From the NCBI RefSeq assembly GCF_022447245.1, contig NZ_JAKVBC010000010.1, positions 62,001 through 126,000 on the forward strand: 64,000 nucleotides of DNA, given 5' to 3'. The notes beneath the pieces are model-generated. The model saw nothing but the letters and a program-made list of their open reading frames with translations, made no database searches and had not been told where the DNA came from. Position 1 is the first letter of the stretch, and each line of letters opens with the position of its first letter. The DNA is from Kordia sp. Its GTDB lineage: Bacteria; Bacteroidota; Bacteroidia; Flavobacteriales; Flavobacteriaceae. Position numbers and translations under genes: made by a program. This document shows positions 8,673-17,694 of this stretch, one piece after another.

Positions 8673-9122
8673 ATGAGTAAAATTCGCATTACAAAGCAAT
8701 TTAATTTTGAAACCGGTCATGCTTTATATGGTTATGACGGGAAATGTAAAAACGTACACGGACACAGTTATAAACTTTCAGTAACCATTATTGGAACACC
8801 TATTTCAGATAATACAAATCCGAAATGGGGAATGGTACTTGATTTTGGTGATTTGAAAAAAATTGTCAATAAAGAGATTATTGATGTATTTGATCACGCT
8901 GTTATCTTTAATAAAAATACACCACATGCCGATTTAGGTAACATCATGATGGAACTTGGACATAATGTCATCTTAACCGATTACCAGCCAAGTAGTGAAA
9001 ATATGGTACTCGATTTTGTCGAAAAATTGAAAGGCAAGCTTCCTAATGGCGTAGAACTTTTTTCGTTACATTTACGAGAAACCGAGACATCGGTGGCGGA
9101 ATGGTATGCTTCTGACCAATAA
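8673..9122 (+). CDS. queD: 6-carboxytetrahydropterin synthase (QueD/PTPS family)
   Basis: 149 residues. The zinc ligands are visible as FETGHALYG (first His) and KNVHGHSYKL (HGH pair). The catalytic region WGMVLDFGDLKK and DVFDHAVIFNK follows, and the closing LRETETSVAEWY carries the conserved Glu that binds the pterin. This enzyme converts dihydroneopterin triphosphate to 6-carboxytetrahydropterin in queuosine/7-deazaguanine synthesis. Length matches the family. The start follows a good -7 box by 18 bases. The LpxH-like gene follows 52 bases later on the same strand, probably in one transcript although functionally unrelated. Confidence 0.92.
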   Translation: MSKIRITKQFNFETGHALYGYDGKCKNVHGHSYKLSVTIIGTPISDNTNPKWGMVLDFGDLKKIVNKEIIDVFDHAVIFNKNTPHADLGNIMMELGHNVILTDYQPSSENMVLDFVEKLKGKLPNGVELFSLHLRETETSVAEWYASDQ

Positions 9123-9174
9123 ATAAAAATAAAGAGTGCAGAACAAAGTCGAAGCGCTTTCTTATATTTACAAC

Positions 9175-9936
9175 ATGAACATTCCTGAAGGAAAAAAAAT
9201 ATACTTCTCCTCTGATAATCACTTAGGTGCACCAACTGCAGAAGCGAGTTTTCCAAGAGAGAAAAAATTTGTGGCTTGGCTGAATGAAATTGAGCAAGAT
9301 GCCGCGGCTATTTTCCTTTTAGGTGATTTGTTCGATTTTTGGTTTGAATATAAAACTGTTGTTCCAAAAGGGTTTGTACGTGTATTAGGAAAGCTAGCTG
9401 ATTTGAGCGATAAAGGCATTCCGATTCACTTCTTCGTGGGTAATCATGATTTATGGATGCGTGATTATTTTGAGAAAGAATTGAACATTCCTGTATATCA
9501 CAAACCTAAAGAATTCACGTTTAACAATACTACTTTTTTTATTGGTCATGGTGACGGATTAGGTCCTGGAGACAAAGGCTATAAACGCATGAAAAAAGTG
9601 TTTGCCAACAAGTTTTTTCAATGGTGTTTTCGTTGGTTACATCCCGATTTAGGCGTGCGATTGGGACAATACATGTCTGTCAAAAACAAATTGATTTCTG
9701 GTGATGAAGATGCTAAGTTTTTAGGGGAAGAAAACGAGTGGCTAGTACAATATTGCAAACGTAAACTCGAGACCAAACATTACGATTATTTTGTATTCGG
9801 TCATCGTCATTTACCCTTAGAAATTGACCTCAACGAGAAAAGTCGCTATACAAACCTCGGCGATTGGATTAGCTATTATACGTATGGCGAATTTGATGGA
9901 AAAGTACTTTCTTTGAAGAAATTTGAATCTGTTTAG
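9175..9936 (+). CDS. lpxH: UDP-2,3-diacylglucosamine diphosphatase (LpxH-like)
   Basis: 253 residues from ATG 9175 (MNIPEGKKIYFSSDNHLG). Calcineurin-like phosphoesterase motifs are in order: SDNHLG (a variant of D-x-H), LLGDLFDFWFEYK (GD motif), FVGNHDLWMRDY (GNHD), IGHGDGLGPGDKGYK and FGHRHLP (GHxH-type). The FDFWFEY and HGDGLGPGD segments are typical of LpxH, the lipid A step that removes UMP from UDP-2,3-diacylglucosamine at the inner membrane face. SDNH replaces the more common SDxH, which is accepted in Bacteroidetes relatives. Start chosen because strand one begins here. Confidence 0.88.
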   Translation: MNIPEGKKIYFSSDNHLGAPTAEASFPREKKFVAWLNEIEQDAAAIFLLGDLFDFWFEYKTVVPKGFVRVLGKLADLSDKGIPIHFFVGNHDLWMRDYFEKELNIPVYHKPKEFTFNNTTFFIGHGDGLGPGDKGYKRMKKVFANKFFQWCFRWLHPDLGVRLGQYMSVKNKLISGDEDAKFLGEENEWLVQYCKRKLETKHYDYFVFGHRHLPLEIDLNEKSRYTNLGDWISYYTYGEFDGKVLSLKKFESV

Positions 9937-10269
9937 ACGTGTTAGATTGTTAAACTCGCTTTACTTTTAGACTGCTTGCGCATTTAGATAGTTAGCAAGG
10001 TGACTTATATAAACAATTTTGCCAAGTAGAACCTTGTACTGAACTAGATTCAGTATTGACTCAGCTTTTCATGACATTAAGTTAAAATGTAAAAAAGATT
10101 CCCTAAACGCTTGAAAATAGATCTCGATACTATTTTTCTACAAAAAATCACTCGATATGACGTTTTGAGAACGCGAATAGAAACAATTTAAAATTCAACA
10201 TTTAACATTCAAAATAATAAAAGAAAAGTCTAAAAAAGCAGCGAAAGTGGTTTTAAGAGCAAAGCTTAT
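9937..10269. other. 333-base intergenic region without a gene
   Basis: No protein-like frame. It contains a segment CTCGATACTATTTTTCTAC with CACTCGATATGACG nearby, of the kind found scattered between genes in Flavobacteriaceae; a similar CTTCTCGATACAAATTTG occurs at about 41083. It sits between a plus-strand gene end and a minus-strand gene end, so it is a convergent terminal region, but no strong rho-independent hairpin was seen. Confidence 0.4.
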
Positions 10270-10626
10270 CTAATTACTACATACATCTTTTAAATAAAGC
10301 TCCAATTTGATTTGAAACAAGGTACCTTCAAGCAAATCAGAAATAAATTCTAATTCTTTTTCAGAAACCGCCAAATCAACATTAACAGCAGGCGTTTTTA
10401 GCAATATGGAACGACAATTATTATTGGCCTGACATGCTGAACAACAACCGCGAGAAATTGCTTGTGTTACCAGTTTTGAAAAATTTTCTAGCTGAGCAAG
10501 TGTCAAATAAAAACCCGTATCTCTAAAAATAACTTGATACTGATTATATCTATTTTTAGCTAAATCTTGCTTCCATTGAAAAGCAATTCCAATAGTGTTA
10601 TGATAAATACGTCGTATATCGCCCAT
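10270..10626 (-). CDS. DUF6686-like conserved Bacteroidetes protein
   Basis: 118 residues from ATG 10626 (MGDIRRIYHNTIGIAFQWKQ); a TTG further upstream would only add a basic run. The protein has a central cysteine cluster CCSACQANNNC, which could bind metal or form disulfides, between FRDTGFYLTLAQLENFSKLV and VNVDLAVSEKELEFISDLL. It lacks a signal peptide. It looks like the small Flavobacteria family catalogued as DUF6686, from memory. Function unknown. It is transcribed alone. Confidence 0.65.
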   Translation of the reverse strand: MGDIRRIYHNTIGIAFQWKQDLAKNRYNQYQVIFRDTGFYLTLAQLENFSKLVTQAISRGCCSACQANNNCRSILLKTPAVNVDLAVSEKELEFISDLLEGTLFQIKLELYLKDVCSN

Positions 10627-10748
10627 GACTTTTAATTTGAGTTTCAAATATACAATTATTTATAATTAGTCTAAATAAAAGAAGTGTTAATTCTAAAAAA
10701 AATTAAACCTTTTTATAAAATGAAGGTCTTACTCCCAAATCTTACTTC

Positions 10749-12074
10749 ATGAATTCATACAAAATTATTGTTGCAACTCTTGTTTCTTTACTTTGCTTTG
10801 CTTGTGGGAATGATGATACATTTACGACTTCAAATACCACGGAAACACCCGCAAATACAGTTTCTGAGAAACCTAATATCTTACTGATTATTGCAGATGA
10901 TATGGGATTAGATGCTACACCAGGTTTTGATGTAGGCACTGTAAAACCAAATATGCCTAATTTGCAAAATATGATCAATAGTGGCGTTCGATTTTCAAAT
11001 GTATGGTCAAATCCTACATGCACACCTACACGATCTACAATTCTTACTGGAAAATATGGTTTTAGAACCAACGTCTTAAATGTGGGCGATGTATTATCAA
11101 CTTCAGAAACATCAATACAACAATTTTTAACCGTAAATAGTCCAGAATATTCCAATGCGGTTATTGGGAAATGGCACTTATCTTCAAATGCATCACATCC
11201 AACAGCAATGGGCATTGATTATTATGCTGGTTTAATATCTGGCGGTGTGCAATCATACTGGAATTGGAATTTAACAGAGAATCAACAAATTACAAACTCT
11301 ACTGAATACACCACTACAAAATTCACCGATTTAGCTATTAATTGGGTTGCTGATCAAACAAGTCCTTGGTTTTTATGGTTGGCATACAACGCGCCTCATA
11401 CACCTTTTCATTTACCACCAAGTGAATTGCATTCACAAGGAAATTTAGCTACTGATCAAGCTAGTATCGATGCAAATCCGCTTCCATATTATATGGCAAT
11501 GCTGGAAGCTATGGATTCAGAAATTGGCAGATTGCTTGATTCCATGTCTGACGAAGAAAGAGAAAATACAGTTATTATTTTTATTGGAGACAATGGCACT
11601 CCAAATCAGGTCGTTCAAGAATATGTTTCTCAACGTGCTAAAGGCAGTGTATATCAAGGTGGCGTAAATGTTCCTATGATTGTTTCAGGAAAAGATTTGG
11701 ACAGATTTAATACTATAGAAGATGCACTCATCAATACTACCGATCTATTTGCCACAATTGCTGATATAGCCGAAACAGGAACTACAGAAATAAACGATAG
11801 TAAAAGCTTTAAAGAATTATTAACGGCTTCAAATGCAGAAAATCGCGAGTATGCGTACACTGAAATCAGCAGAGATAACGGATCTGATTATACCATTAGA
11901 AACGCTACACATAAGTATATTTTATTTGCGGAAGGAGACGAAGCTTTGTATAATATTAGCGCAAATCCATTTGAAAATCCAAATCTCCTGAATGCAAATC
12001 AATTGCCATTGAGCGCAACAAATAGTGCTATGAAAGATGGGTTGGTAATTAAATTGAATGAAATACGGCAATAA
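10749..12074 (+). CDS. sulfatase lipoprotein (arylsulfatase family)
   Basis: 441 residues with a lipoprotein signal (LLCFACGNDD, Cys19), so it is membrane-anchored outside the cytoplasm. The alkaline-phosphatase-fold metal site begins PNILLIIADDMG, and Cys91 in CTPTRS is the formylglycine site (C-x-P-x-R), followed by TGKYGFR. IGKWHL, NAPHTPFH and FIGDNG supply the remaining active-site and calcium ligands. It likely hydrolyses sulfate esters of algal polysaccharides or related substrates. It needs a formylglycine-generating enzyme encoded elsewhere. No carbohydrate-utilisation locus surrounds it. Its stop is immediately adjacent to the stop of the convergent MFS gene with no terminator between. 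Confidence 0.9.
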   Translation: MNSYKIIVATLVSLLCFACGNDDTFTTSNTTETPANTVSEKPNILLIIADDMGLDATPGFDVGTVKPNMPNLQNMINSGVRFSNVWSNPTCTPTRSTILTGKYGFRTNVLNVGDVLSTSETSIQQFLTVNSPEYSNAVIGKWHLSSNASHPTAMGIDYYAGLISGGVQSYWNWNLTENQQITNSTEYTTTKFTDLAINWVADQTSPWFLWLAYNAPHTPFHLPPSELHSQGNLATDQASIDANPLPYYMAMLEAMDSEIGRLLDSMSDEERENTVIIFIGDNGTPNQVVQEYVSQRAKGSVYQGGVNVPMIVSGKDLDRFNTIEDALINTTDLFATIADIAETGTTEINDSKSFKELLTASNAENREYAYTEISRDNGSDYTIRNATHKYILFAEGDEALYNISANPFENPNLLNANQLPLSATNSAMKDGLVIKLNEIRQ

Positions 12075-13358
12075 TTATACTTTTTTTGCTCCTTGATATT
12101 CCTGATGTTCTTCTACATCTTTCGTTAAATCTAGTTTACGGAATGATGGAGAAACCAATCCCGTAGTAACTACCGTAAGTAAGGTCATTGTTCCACCAAA
12201 AACTACTGCTGGGACAGTTCCTATGAGTTTTGCTGCAAGACCACTTTCAAACGCGCCCAATTCATTAGATGAACCTACAAACATAGAGTTTACAGCAGCG
12301 ACACGTCCGCGCATTTCATCTGGTGTTTTGAGTTGTAAAATCGTTTGACGAATCACCATGGAAACACCATCCGTAACACCGCTAAAGAACAATGCTATTA
12401 GTGATATCCAAAATATTTCTGATAATCCAAAAATGATGATACAAATACCAAATCCGAAGATTGCAACTAACAACTTCATTCCTGCATTTTTAGTGATTGG
12501 AATATAGGCTGTTACCAACATCGTCAAGATGGCTCCAACAGAAGTTGCGGCACTCAAGAAACCATAACCAAGTGCTCCTACACCTAAAATGTCTGTTGCA
12601 AAAATTGGCAATAAGGCAACAGCTCCACCAAATAACACAGCAATCATATCTAAAGTCAAAGCTCCTAATACAGAAGGTTCATTACGTACAAAGTTGATTC
12701 CTTCTTTTAGACTTTCCCATACAGGTTCTCCTATTTTTGGGTTTAAAATTGGTTTCTTTGGAATCAATGATAGCAATCCAAACGATAAAACCACCATACC
12801 AAATATGATACAGAGCGAATAGTGGACACCAATCCAATAAATAGTAAATCCTGCAAAAGTTTTTCCTAAAATACTTGCCATTTGCCATGTAGAACTACTC
12901 CATGTTGCTGCATTAGGATAGATTTTTTTAGGAACTAATAAAGCCACTAAAGAAAAAATAGTGGGTCCAAAAAAGGAGCGTAAAAACCCTCCAAAAAAGA
13001 CCAAAATGTAGATACAGAATAATACCGTATTTTGCGACCAATCGCCTACTACTTCAGGCCAAGTCAATAAAAACAATCCTAAACTTATAATAGAGAATAA
13101 AGCGATGCACGTGAGTAATAAGTTTCGCTTTTCCCGCTGATCTACAATATGACCTGCTAACAATGCCATAGAAATTGCTGGAATTGCTTCTGCCAATCCA
13201 ATATACGCCAACGACATGGGATCACCTGTAATTTGATAGACTTGCCATTCAATCACCATAAACTGCATAGACCAGCCAAAAACCAAAAAAAATCGTACTA
13301 TTAAAAAGATATTGAATTCTTTGAATCGTAAGGCTGCGTAAGGATCTTGTTTTTGCAT
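12075..13358 (-). CDS. MFS transporter (enterobactin-exporter-like, MFS_3)
   Basis: 427 residues with about twelve hydrophobic segments. GWSMQFMVIEWQVYQITGDP at the first helix and loop, LAGHIVDQREKR in the loop between helices two and three, and TPDEMRGRVAAVNSMFVG after helix ten are typical of the EntS/MFS_3 group. It is an inner-membrane secondary transporter of unknown substrate. Start ATG at 13358 precedes DPYAALRFKEFN, the usual cytoplasmic N-terminus. The gene lies 7 bases downstream of the broken OmpA-family gene on the same strand. Confidence 0.88.
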   Translation of the reverse strand: MQKQDPYAALRFKEFNIFLIVRFFLVFGWSMQFMVIEWQVYQITGDPMSLAYIGLAEAIPAISMALLAGHIVDQREKRNLLLTCIALFSIISLGLFLLTWPEVVGDWSQNTVLFCIYILVFFGGFLRSFFGPTIFSLVALLVPKKIYPNAATWSSSTWQMASILGKTFAGFTIYWIGVHYSLCIIFGMVVLSFGLLSLIPKKPILNPKIGEPVWESLKEGINFVRNEPSVLGALTLDMIAVLFGGAVALLPIFATDILGVGALGYGFLSAATSVGAILTMLVTAYIPITKNAGMKLLVAIFGFGICIIIFGLSEIFWISLIALFFSGVTDGVSMVIRQTILQLKTPDEMRGRVAAVNSMFVGSSNELGAFESGLAAKLIGTVPAVVFGGTMTLLTVVTTGLVSPSFRKLDLTKDVEEHQEYQGAKKV

Positions 13359-13365
13359 GAATTGG

Positions 13366-14474
13366 TTATTCTGAGTTCAACTTGAACTCTACACGTCTGT
13401 TTTTCTTTCGTTGTGCCTCGGTATCATTGGGAACAATAGGTTTTGAGCTTCCAAAGCCAAACCACTGAATTCTTGACGCTTCTAATCCTTTTGAGATTAA
13501 ATATGCTGAAACCGCTTTAGCACGTTGTAAAGATAATTCTTTATTTCGTCTTAGTGTGCCAATGTCGTCAGTATATCCATAGATTTCTATTGTGAGTGAT
13601 GGCCTTTTTTCTAAATACGCATACAATTCATCTAGCTCTTTTACGGATGTTGCGACCAAAGTAGCTTTGTCAAATTCAAAAAGTACATTTTTAAAAGTAT
13701 ATACTTCATCTTCTTTTATACTATCTTCTTGAGCTATCGACTCTTCTTTTTTCTGCGTTTTCTGGTGAACAACCTCGTTCTCCAAAGACACTATTGAAAC
13801 ATCATCTATATAGTAATATGCAAACTCGTATTCTTGTGCACGTTGCATTTTTACAAGATTCGTTCTACGATTTAAATTAAAATTTCCAATAGAAAAATAA
13901 TTCTCAAATCCAGTAGCTGTATAGGTGAATGAAATTTTAGTCCAACCTAATTTTTCTCTATAAAAGTGATCACGAGAAATTTCTACTTTTTGAAATTTTT
14001 TATCCCTAGCTTTTTTGGGTTTGATCTGTTTTTCACAGTAATTGGCGTGGTAACATTTGATGAGTTTTTCTTCAGTAAACAAAATATCTATATCCGAAGT
14101 GGCTTTCGTAGATTTTTCAGCCAAACTCACATAAAAGGTAACCGTGTACTTTTTTTCTTTTTCTAAAGTTTTCGCTAGTGTTCCTTGAATGTATTCTCTA
14201 TAATTTTATTCTGTAAAAACATAGATGCCAGCATGCGCAATTCCTGTTCTTGATTTTTGGTAGCCGTTGTAGTGATTGTAGTTTTTCTTGCCTTTTTAAT
14301 TAAATATAGTCGGTAAAACTCATACTGGGCGTACTTCAATCAATCACATTTTTATCAAACTGCCTGTAGATCGCTCGCAATGTGAACAACCTTCAAAACT
14401 AGGATTAAACACTAAATTCTGAGAAAAAAAGTTGCTGTTGTTAAGAAGATAAAGATTTGGAAGGTAGTTTTCAT
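13366..14474 (-). pseudogene. OmpA-family outer membrane protein, N-terminal half broken
   Basis: The C-terminal part (from about 14160) is an intact frame: a carbohydrate-module-like beta domain (VTFYVSLAEKS, YYYIDDVSIV) followed by an OmpA peptidoglycan-binding domain (FEFDKATL, GYTDDIGTLRRNKELSLQRA, NRRVEFKL). The N-terminal part is decayed. A signal peptide starts at ATG 14474 (MKTTFQIFIFLTTATFF), followed in shifting frames by NLVFNPSFEGC, NVID-stop-STPSMSFTDYI, KGKKNYNHYNGYQKSRTGIA and AGIYVFTE-stop-NYREYIQG, so at least three frame changes and two in-frame stops separate the pieces. The order matches intact OmpA-type proteins of Bacteroidetes that open with NLVPNGSFE. GTG 14130 is a false start inside the domain. 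Confidence 0.75.
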
Positions 14475-14530
14475 TTCCCATAAACGTTTGTATGATCATT
14501 TTATTACCTAAAAAATGATGGAAAACTACC
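14463..14530. repeat. 10-bp perfect inverted repeat around the broken OmpA gene start
   Basis: GGTAGTTTTC (14463-14472) and GAAAACTACC (14521-14530) are exact inverted copies, 48 bases apart. The left arm covers the start codon and first codons of the OmpA-family pseudogene, so in the minus-strand mRNA the arm pair could fold over the ribosome start. Whether it is regulatory is unknown. Confidence 0.45.
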
Positions 14531-14635
14531 TATACTTCAACAGTTATTTTTTCATAATACGTAGGATTGATTTAATACTAAAGTACTCTTTTTAAGTCAA
14601 AAAAATTATGCCAACGTTTTCGTGTTGATAAGTTA

Positions 14636-16324
14636 TTATTTTATGTCTCGTAAACGCAATTGCAAGGTAGTTTCTCCGTTCCACGTATTTTCATTTACAG
14701 AATACACCGCATCAAATGTTTTTCTGCCTTGTACTTTAGCTAATTTGCCTCCTAAATTAAAACCAATTCCGTTAATTCGTGGCGATCTTCGTTGTACAGC
14801 CGTTAGCTTTAAATGATCTTCTTCCGCCCCTACACATTTTGCCCAACCTGTATCTTTTAGTGCTGTGCTCATAAAAATTGGACTCATATTCTTAGGTCCA
14901 AATGGCGCAAATTGTTTGAGAATTCTATAGAATTTTGGGGTAATTTCTTGAAGGGTAATTTCTTTATCAATTAAGATTTCTGGCGTGAGTAAGTTTTTAT
15001 CAATTGTCGTTTTTACTACTTTTTCAAAAGCATCTTTAAACGCTTGATAATCTTCTTCTTTTAAGGTCAATCCTGCAGCATATTTGTGCCCTCCAAATTG
15101 AATTAAATGTTCTTTGCATTTTTCTAAGGCATTGTAAACGTCAAAACCTTTCACAGAACGTGCGGAAGCAGCCAGTTTTTCACCACTTTTGGTAAAAACC
15201 AACGTTGGACGATAATAGGTTTCTATCAAGCGAGACGCCACAATTCCAATAACGCCTTTGTGCCAGTTTTCATCGTAAACAACGGTTGTAAATCGTTCTT
15301 GTTCTCCTAATTTTTCTATTTGTTGAAACGCTTCTTTTGTAATTTCCTGATCCAATGTGCGTCGTTCGGAATTGAAGGTTTCAATGGACGCTGCGTATTG
15401 TTTGGCAATTTCCAGATCGTTCTCCATAAGCAATTCTACCGCATGCAATCCGTGACTGATTCTTCCTGCTGCATTGATTCGTGGTGCAATGACAAAAACC
15501 ACATCTGTAATCGTTAAACTATCTTTTTTTAATTGATTGATAATCGCTTTGATGCCTGCTCTCGGTGTGGAATTGATGACTTTCATTCCAAAATGTGCCA
15601 AGGTTCTATTTTCGCCCGTCAATGGAACAATATCTGCTGCAATTGCCGTAGCCACTAAGTCTAAATATGGAAACAAATCTGTAACCGTTTGTCCTCTTTT
15701 TGAACCTAGTGCTTGAATCAATTTGAAACCAACACCACAACCGCACAATTCGTCATACGGATAGGTACAATCATCACGTTTTGGATCTAAAACGGCTATC
15801 GCTTTTGGCAATTCATTTCCCGGTCTGTGATGGTCACATACAATAATATCAATTCCTTTTTCGGTGGCGTACGTTACTTTATCAATCGCTTTAATTCCGC
15901 AATCGAGTGTAATGATAAGCGAAATGTCATTATCGGAAGCATAATCTATTCCTTGAAACGACACTCCATATCCTTCCTCATACCTATCAGGAATATAGGT
16001 TGCTATATTTGGATAGAGTGTTTTCAAATACGAAGAAACCAACGCTACCGAAGTCGTTCCATCCACATCATAATCACCATACACCAATATATTTTCACCA
16101 TTAGTAATTGCTTTATCAATTCGCGCCACAGCAATGTCCATATCCTTCATTAAAAACGGATCATGAATATGTTCAATACTCGGACGAAAGAAAGTTTTGG
16201 CTTCTTCAAAGGTTTCAATTCCTCTTTGCAATAAAAGTGTTGCTACAATTTCGTCTACTTGCAACGCTTCCATCAAATGCTGGAGTTTGTGTGTTTCTGG
16301 TTTTGGTTTTAATGTCCAACGCAT
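14636..16324 (-). CDS. recJ: single-stranded-DNA-specific exonuclease RecJ
   Basis: 562 residues, normal length. DHH-family motifs are present in order: NILVYGDYDVDGTTSVAL (motif I, DxDG), LIITLDCGIKAID (motif II), IVCDHHRPG (DHH, motif III), LCGCGVGFKLIQAL and LVATAIAADIVPL (motif IV). The DHHA1 domain includes RSVKGFDVYNALEKC and FGGHKYAAGLTL. The enzyme degrades ssDNA 5' to 3' in mismatch repair and recombination in the cytoplasm. Start MRWTLKPKPETHKLQ is standard for Bacteroidetes RecJ. Confidence 0.95.
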   Translation of the reverse strand: MRWTLKPKPETHKLQHLMEALQVDEIVATLLLQRGIETFEEAKTFFRPSIEHIHDPFLMKDMDIAVARIDKAITNGENILVYGDYDVDGTTSVALVSSYLKTLYPNIATYIPDRYEEGYGVSFQGIDYASDNDISLIITLDCGIKAIDKVTYATEKGIDIIVCDHHRPGNELPKAIAVLDPKRDDCTYPYDELCGCGVGFKLIQALGSKRGQTVTDLFPYLDLVATAIAADIVPLTGENRTLAHFGMKVINSTPRAGIKAIINQLKKDSLTITDVVFVIAPRINAAGRISHGLHAVELLMENDLEIAKQYAASIETFNSERRTLDQEITKEAFQQIEKLGEQERFTTVVYDENWHKGVIGIVASRLIETYYRPTLVFTKSGEKLAASARSVKGFDVYNALEKCKEHLIQFGGHKYAAGLTLKEEDYQAFKDAFEKVVKTTIDKNLLTPEILIDKEITLQEITPKFYRILKQFAPFGPKNMSPIFMSTALKDTGWAKCVGAEEDHLKLTAVQRRSPRINGIGFNLGGKLAKVQGRKTFDAVYSVNENTWNGETTLQLRLRDIK

Positions 16325-16371
16325 GTTTTTTGGTTTAGATTTTTACTTTTTTTTCGTTTCAAAATCTAATC

Positions 16372-17112
16372 TTATTCGTGGTTTGTTATTCTAATAATTG
16401 CCAGATCATCCATAGGTTTTAATGATCTTTCTTTTTCTAAAAGCATCATTTTTCCCTGTAGCATATCTGTATGATTAGTTGTGTTTTTGTCAATAGACAA
16501 ATAATCAATCAATATTTCTGCTTCTTCATAATTTGTACTATTTCCTAATTGTTTGTACGTATAAATTCCATCAGTCATAATACTTAAATCTTCTACATTT
16601 TTCAATGATAGTTTTTGTTTAAAATTATCATACCAAACATGAAAATCTTCTTGTAAATGATAGGCAAAATAATCAGGTTTATCTCCTTGCTCGTATTCCG
16701 TAATTGTCTTATTATGAACAACTACGCCATCACCAATACAAATAATTTCTACACTTTTCGTGGAGGCATCATATACTCCTAAAATCAATGTGCTTAGCAA
16801 TTCTAAAGTCTCAAGATTGAGTTGATTTTTAATACTTTTTAGCTCTAAAAAGAGCTTTTTTAATATCGAATACAACTGTTTTTCAAGAGTTTCATCCTGC
16901 GGTTGTATGAATTCTGTATAAAATAGTTCTTGACTTATTTTTTTCAGGATTTTAGCAAAAAGTGTGGATGCAAAGTGACTTTCTGTTCCCATAGAACAGC
17001 CATCCATAACTGCAATAAGCACTTTATTTTCTCCTATTTTTGTAGAAACGAGACTATCTTCACAATAATTTACATGAAAATCTCCTTTTTGAATACTCGT
17101 ATATATCTTCAT
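16372..17112 (-). CDS. PP2C-type protein phosphatase
   Basis: 246 residues, cytoplasmic. PP2C metal and catalytic motifs are visible: NYCEDSLVST near the start, VLIAVMDGCSMG (DG motif), LSTLILGVYD, IICIGDGVVV (GDG), LSIMTDGIYTY (TDG) and the closing MDDLAIIRI (DD). These fit a Ser/Thr phosphatase with two metal ions. The arrangement resembles the SpoIIE/PP2C group that counters kinase or anti-sigma circuits, but no partner gene is adjacent. It is the last gene of a minus-strand stretch, upstream of recJ. Confidence 0.82.
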   Translation of the reverse strand: MKIYTSIQKGDFHVNYCEDSLVSTKIGENKVLIAVMDGCSMGTESHFASTLFAKILKKISQELFYTEFIQPQDETLEKQLYSILKKLFLELKSIKNQLNLETLELLSTLILGVYDASTKSVEIICIGDGVVVHNKTITEYEQGDKPDYFAYHLQEDFHVWYDNFKQKLSLKNVEDLSIMTDGIYTYKQLGNSTNYEEAEILIDYLSIDKNTTNHTDMLQGKMMLLEKERSLKPMDDLAIIRITNHE

Positions 17113-17192
17113 TCGTTAACGCCAATTCCTTTATACAATTTCTTTCATCTTAAATACATCAAAATGTCGTTTCCAACTAAAACTGAGGAAAA

Positions 17193-17627
17193 TTATACTA
17201 CGGAATTAAGATTGTGAAAATACGTATTGGTTTCCACTTTTGCAAAACGACGGAACATTTCCATCACACCACAATAGGTTTCTACTGATAAATCGACTGC
17301 ACGTTGAATCTTTTTTTCGTTTAAATCTTTCCCATAAAAATGATAATCTAACCTAACGGTATGGTAATATTTTGGATGTTCTTCGGTAAGTTCACCAGCA
17401 ACTTCCATTTTAAATTCATCTACCGTAACTTTCATTTTATTCATGATAGATACTACATCTAATCCTGAGCAACCTGCCAAAGAAGACAACATCATTGCTT
17501 TTGGTCCTAATCCTTCATTATTTCCACCATTTGCAGGTGAAGTATCCATCAATAGCGTTTGTCCTGTAGGGTTATCGGATTCAAACAACATGTTTCCTTT
17601 CCACTGTGTTGTTATTTTATGTCTCAT
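17193..17627 (-). CDS. OsmC family peroxiredoxin-like protein
   Basis: 144 residues. OsmC-fold features: PKAMMLSSLAGCSGLDVVSIM contains the conserved Cys, followed by YHTVRLDYHFYGKDL and RAVDLSVETYCGVMEMFRR with the second Cys (Y-C-G form). These two cysteines normally reduce organic hydroperoxides. Cytoplasmic. The start ATG is followed by RHKITTQWKGNM, the usual first strand. It lies head to head with the AhpD-like gene at 17695 with a 67-base shared promoter gap, fitting a shared oxidative-stress theme. Confidence 0.88.
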   Translation of the reverse strand: MRHKITTQWKGNMLFESDNPTGQTLLMDTSPANGGNNEGLGPKAMMLSSLAGCSGLDVVSIMNKMKVTVDEFKMEVAGELTEEHPKYYHTVRLDYHFYGKDLNEKKIQRAVDLSVETYCGVMEMFRRFAKVETNTYFHNLNSVV

Positions 17628-17694
17628 ATCTGAAGTTTTTTTCGTTTCTTGTTGGTATCAAAAATACAAGTAATAAATTTAAAAATATACCATT

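Noticed and set aside
12589-12822. 77-codon plus-strand open frame inside the MFS gene
   Set aside because: Antisense shadow of a clear membrane transporter gene with no independent support.
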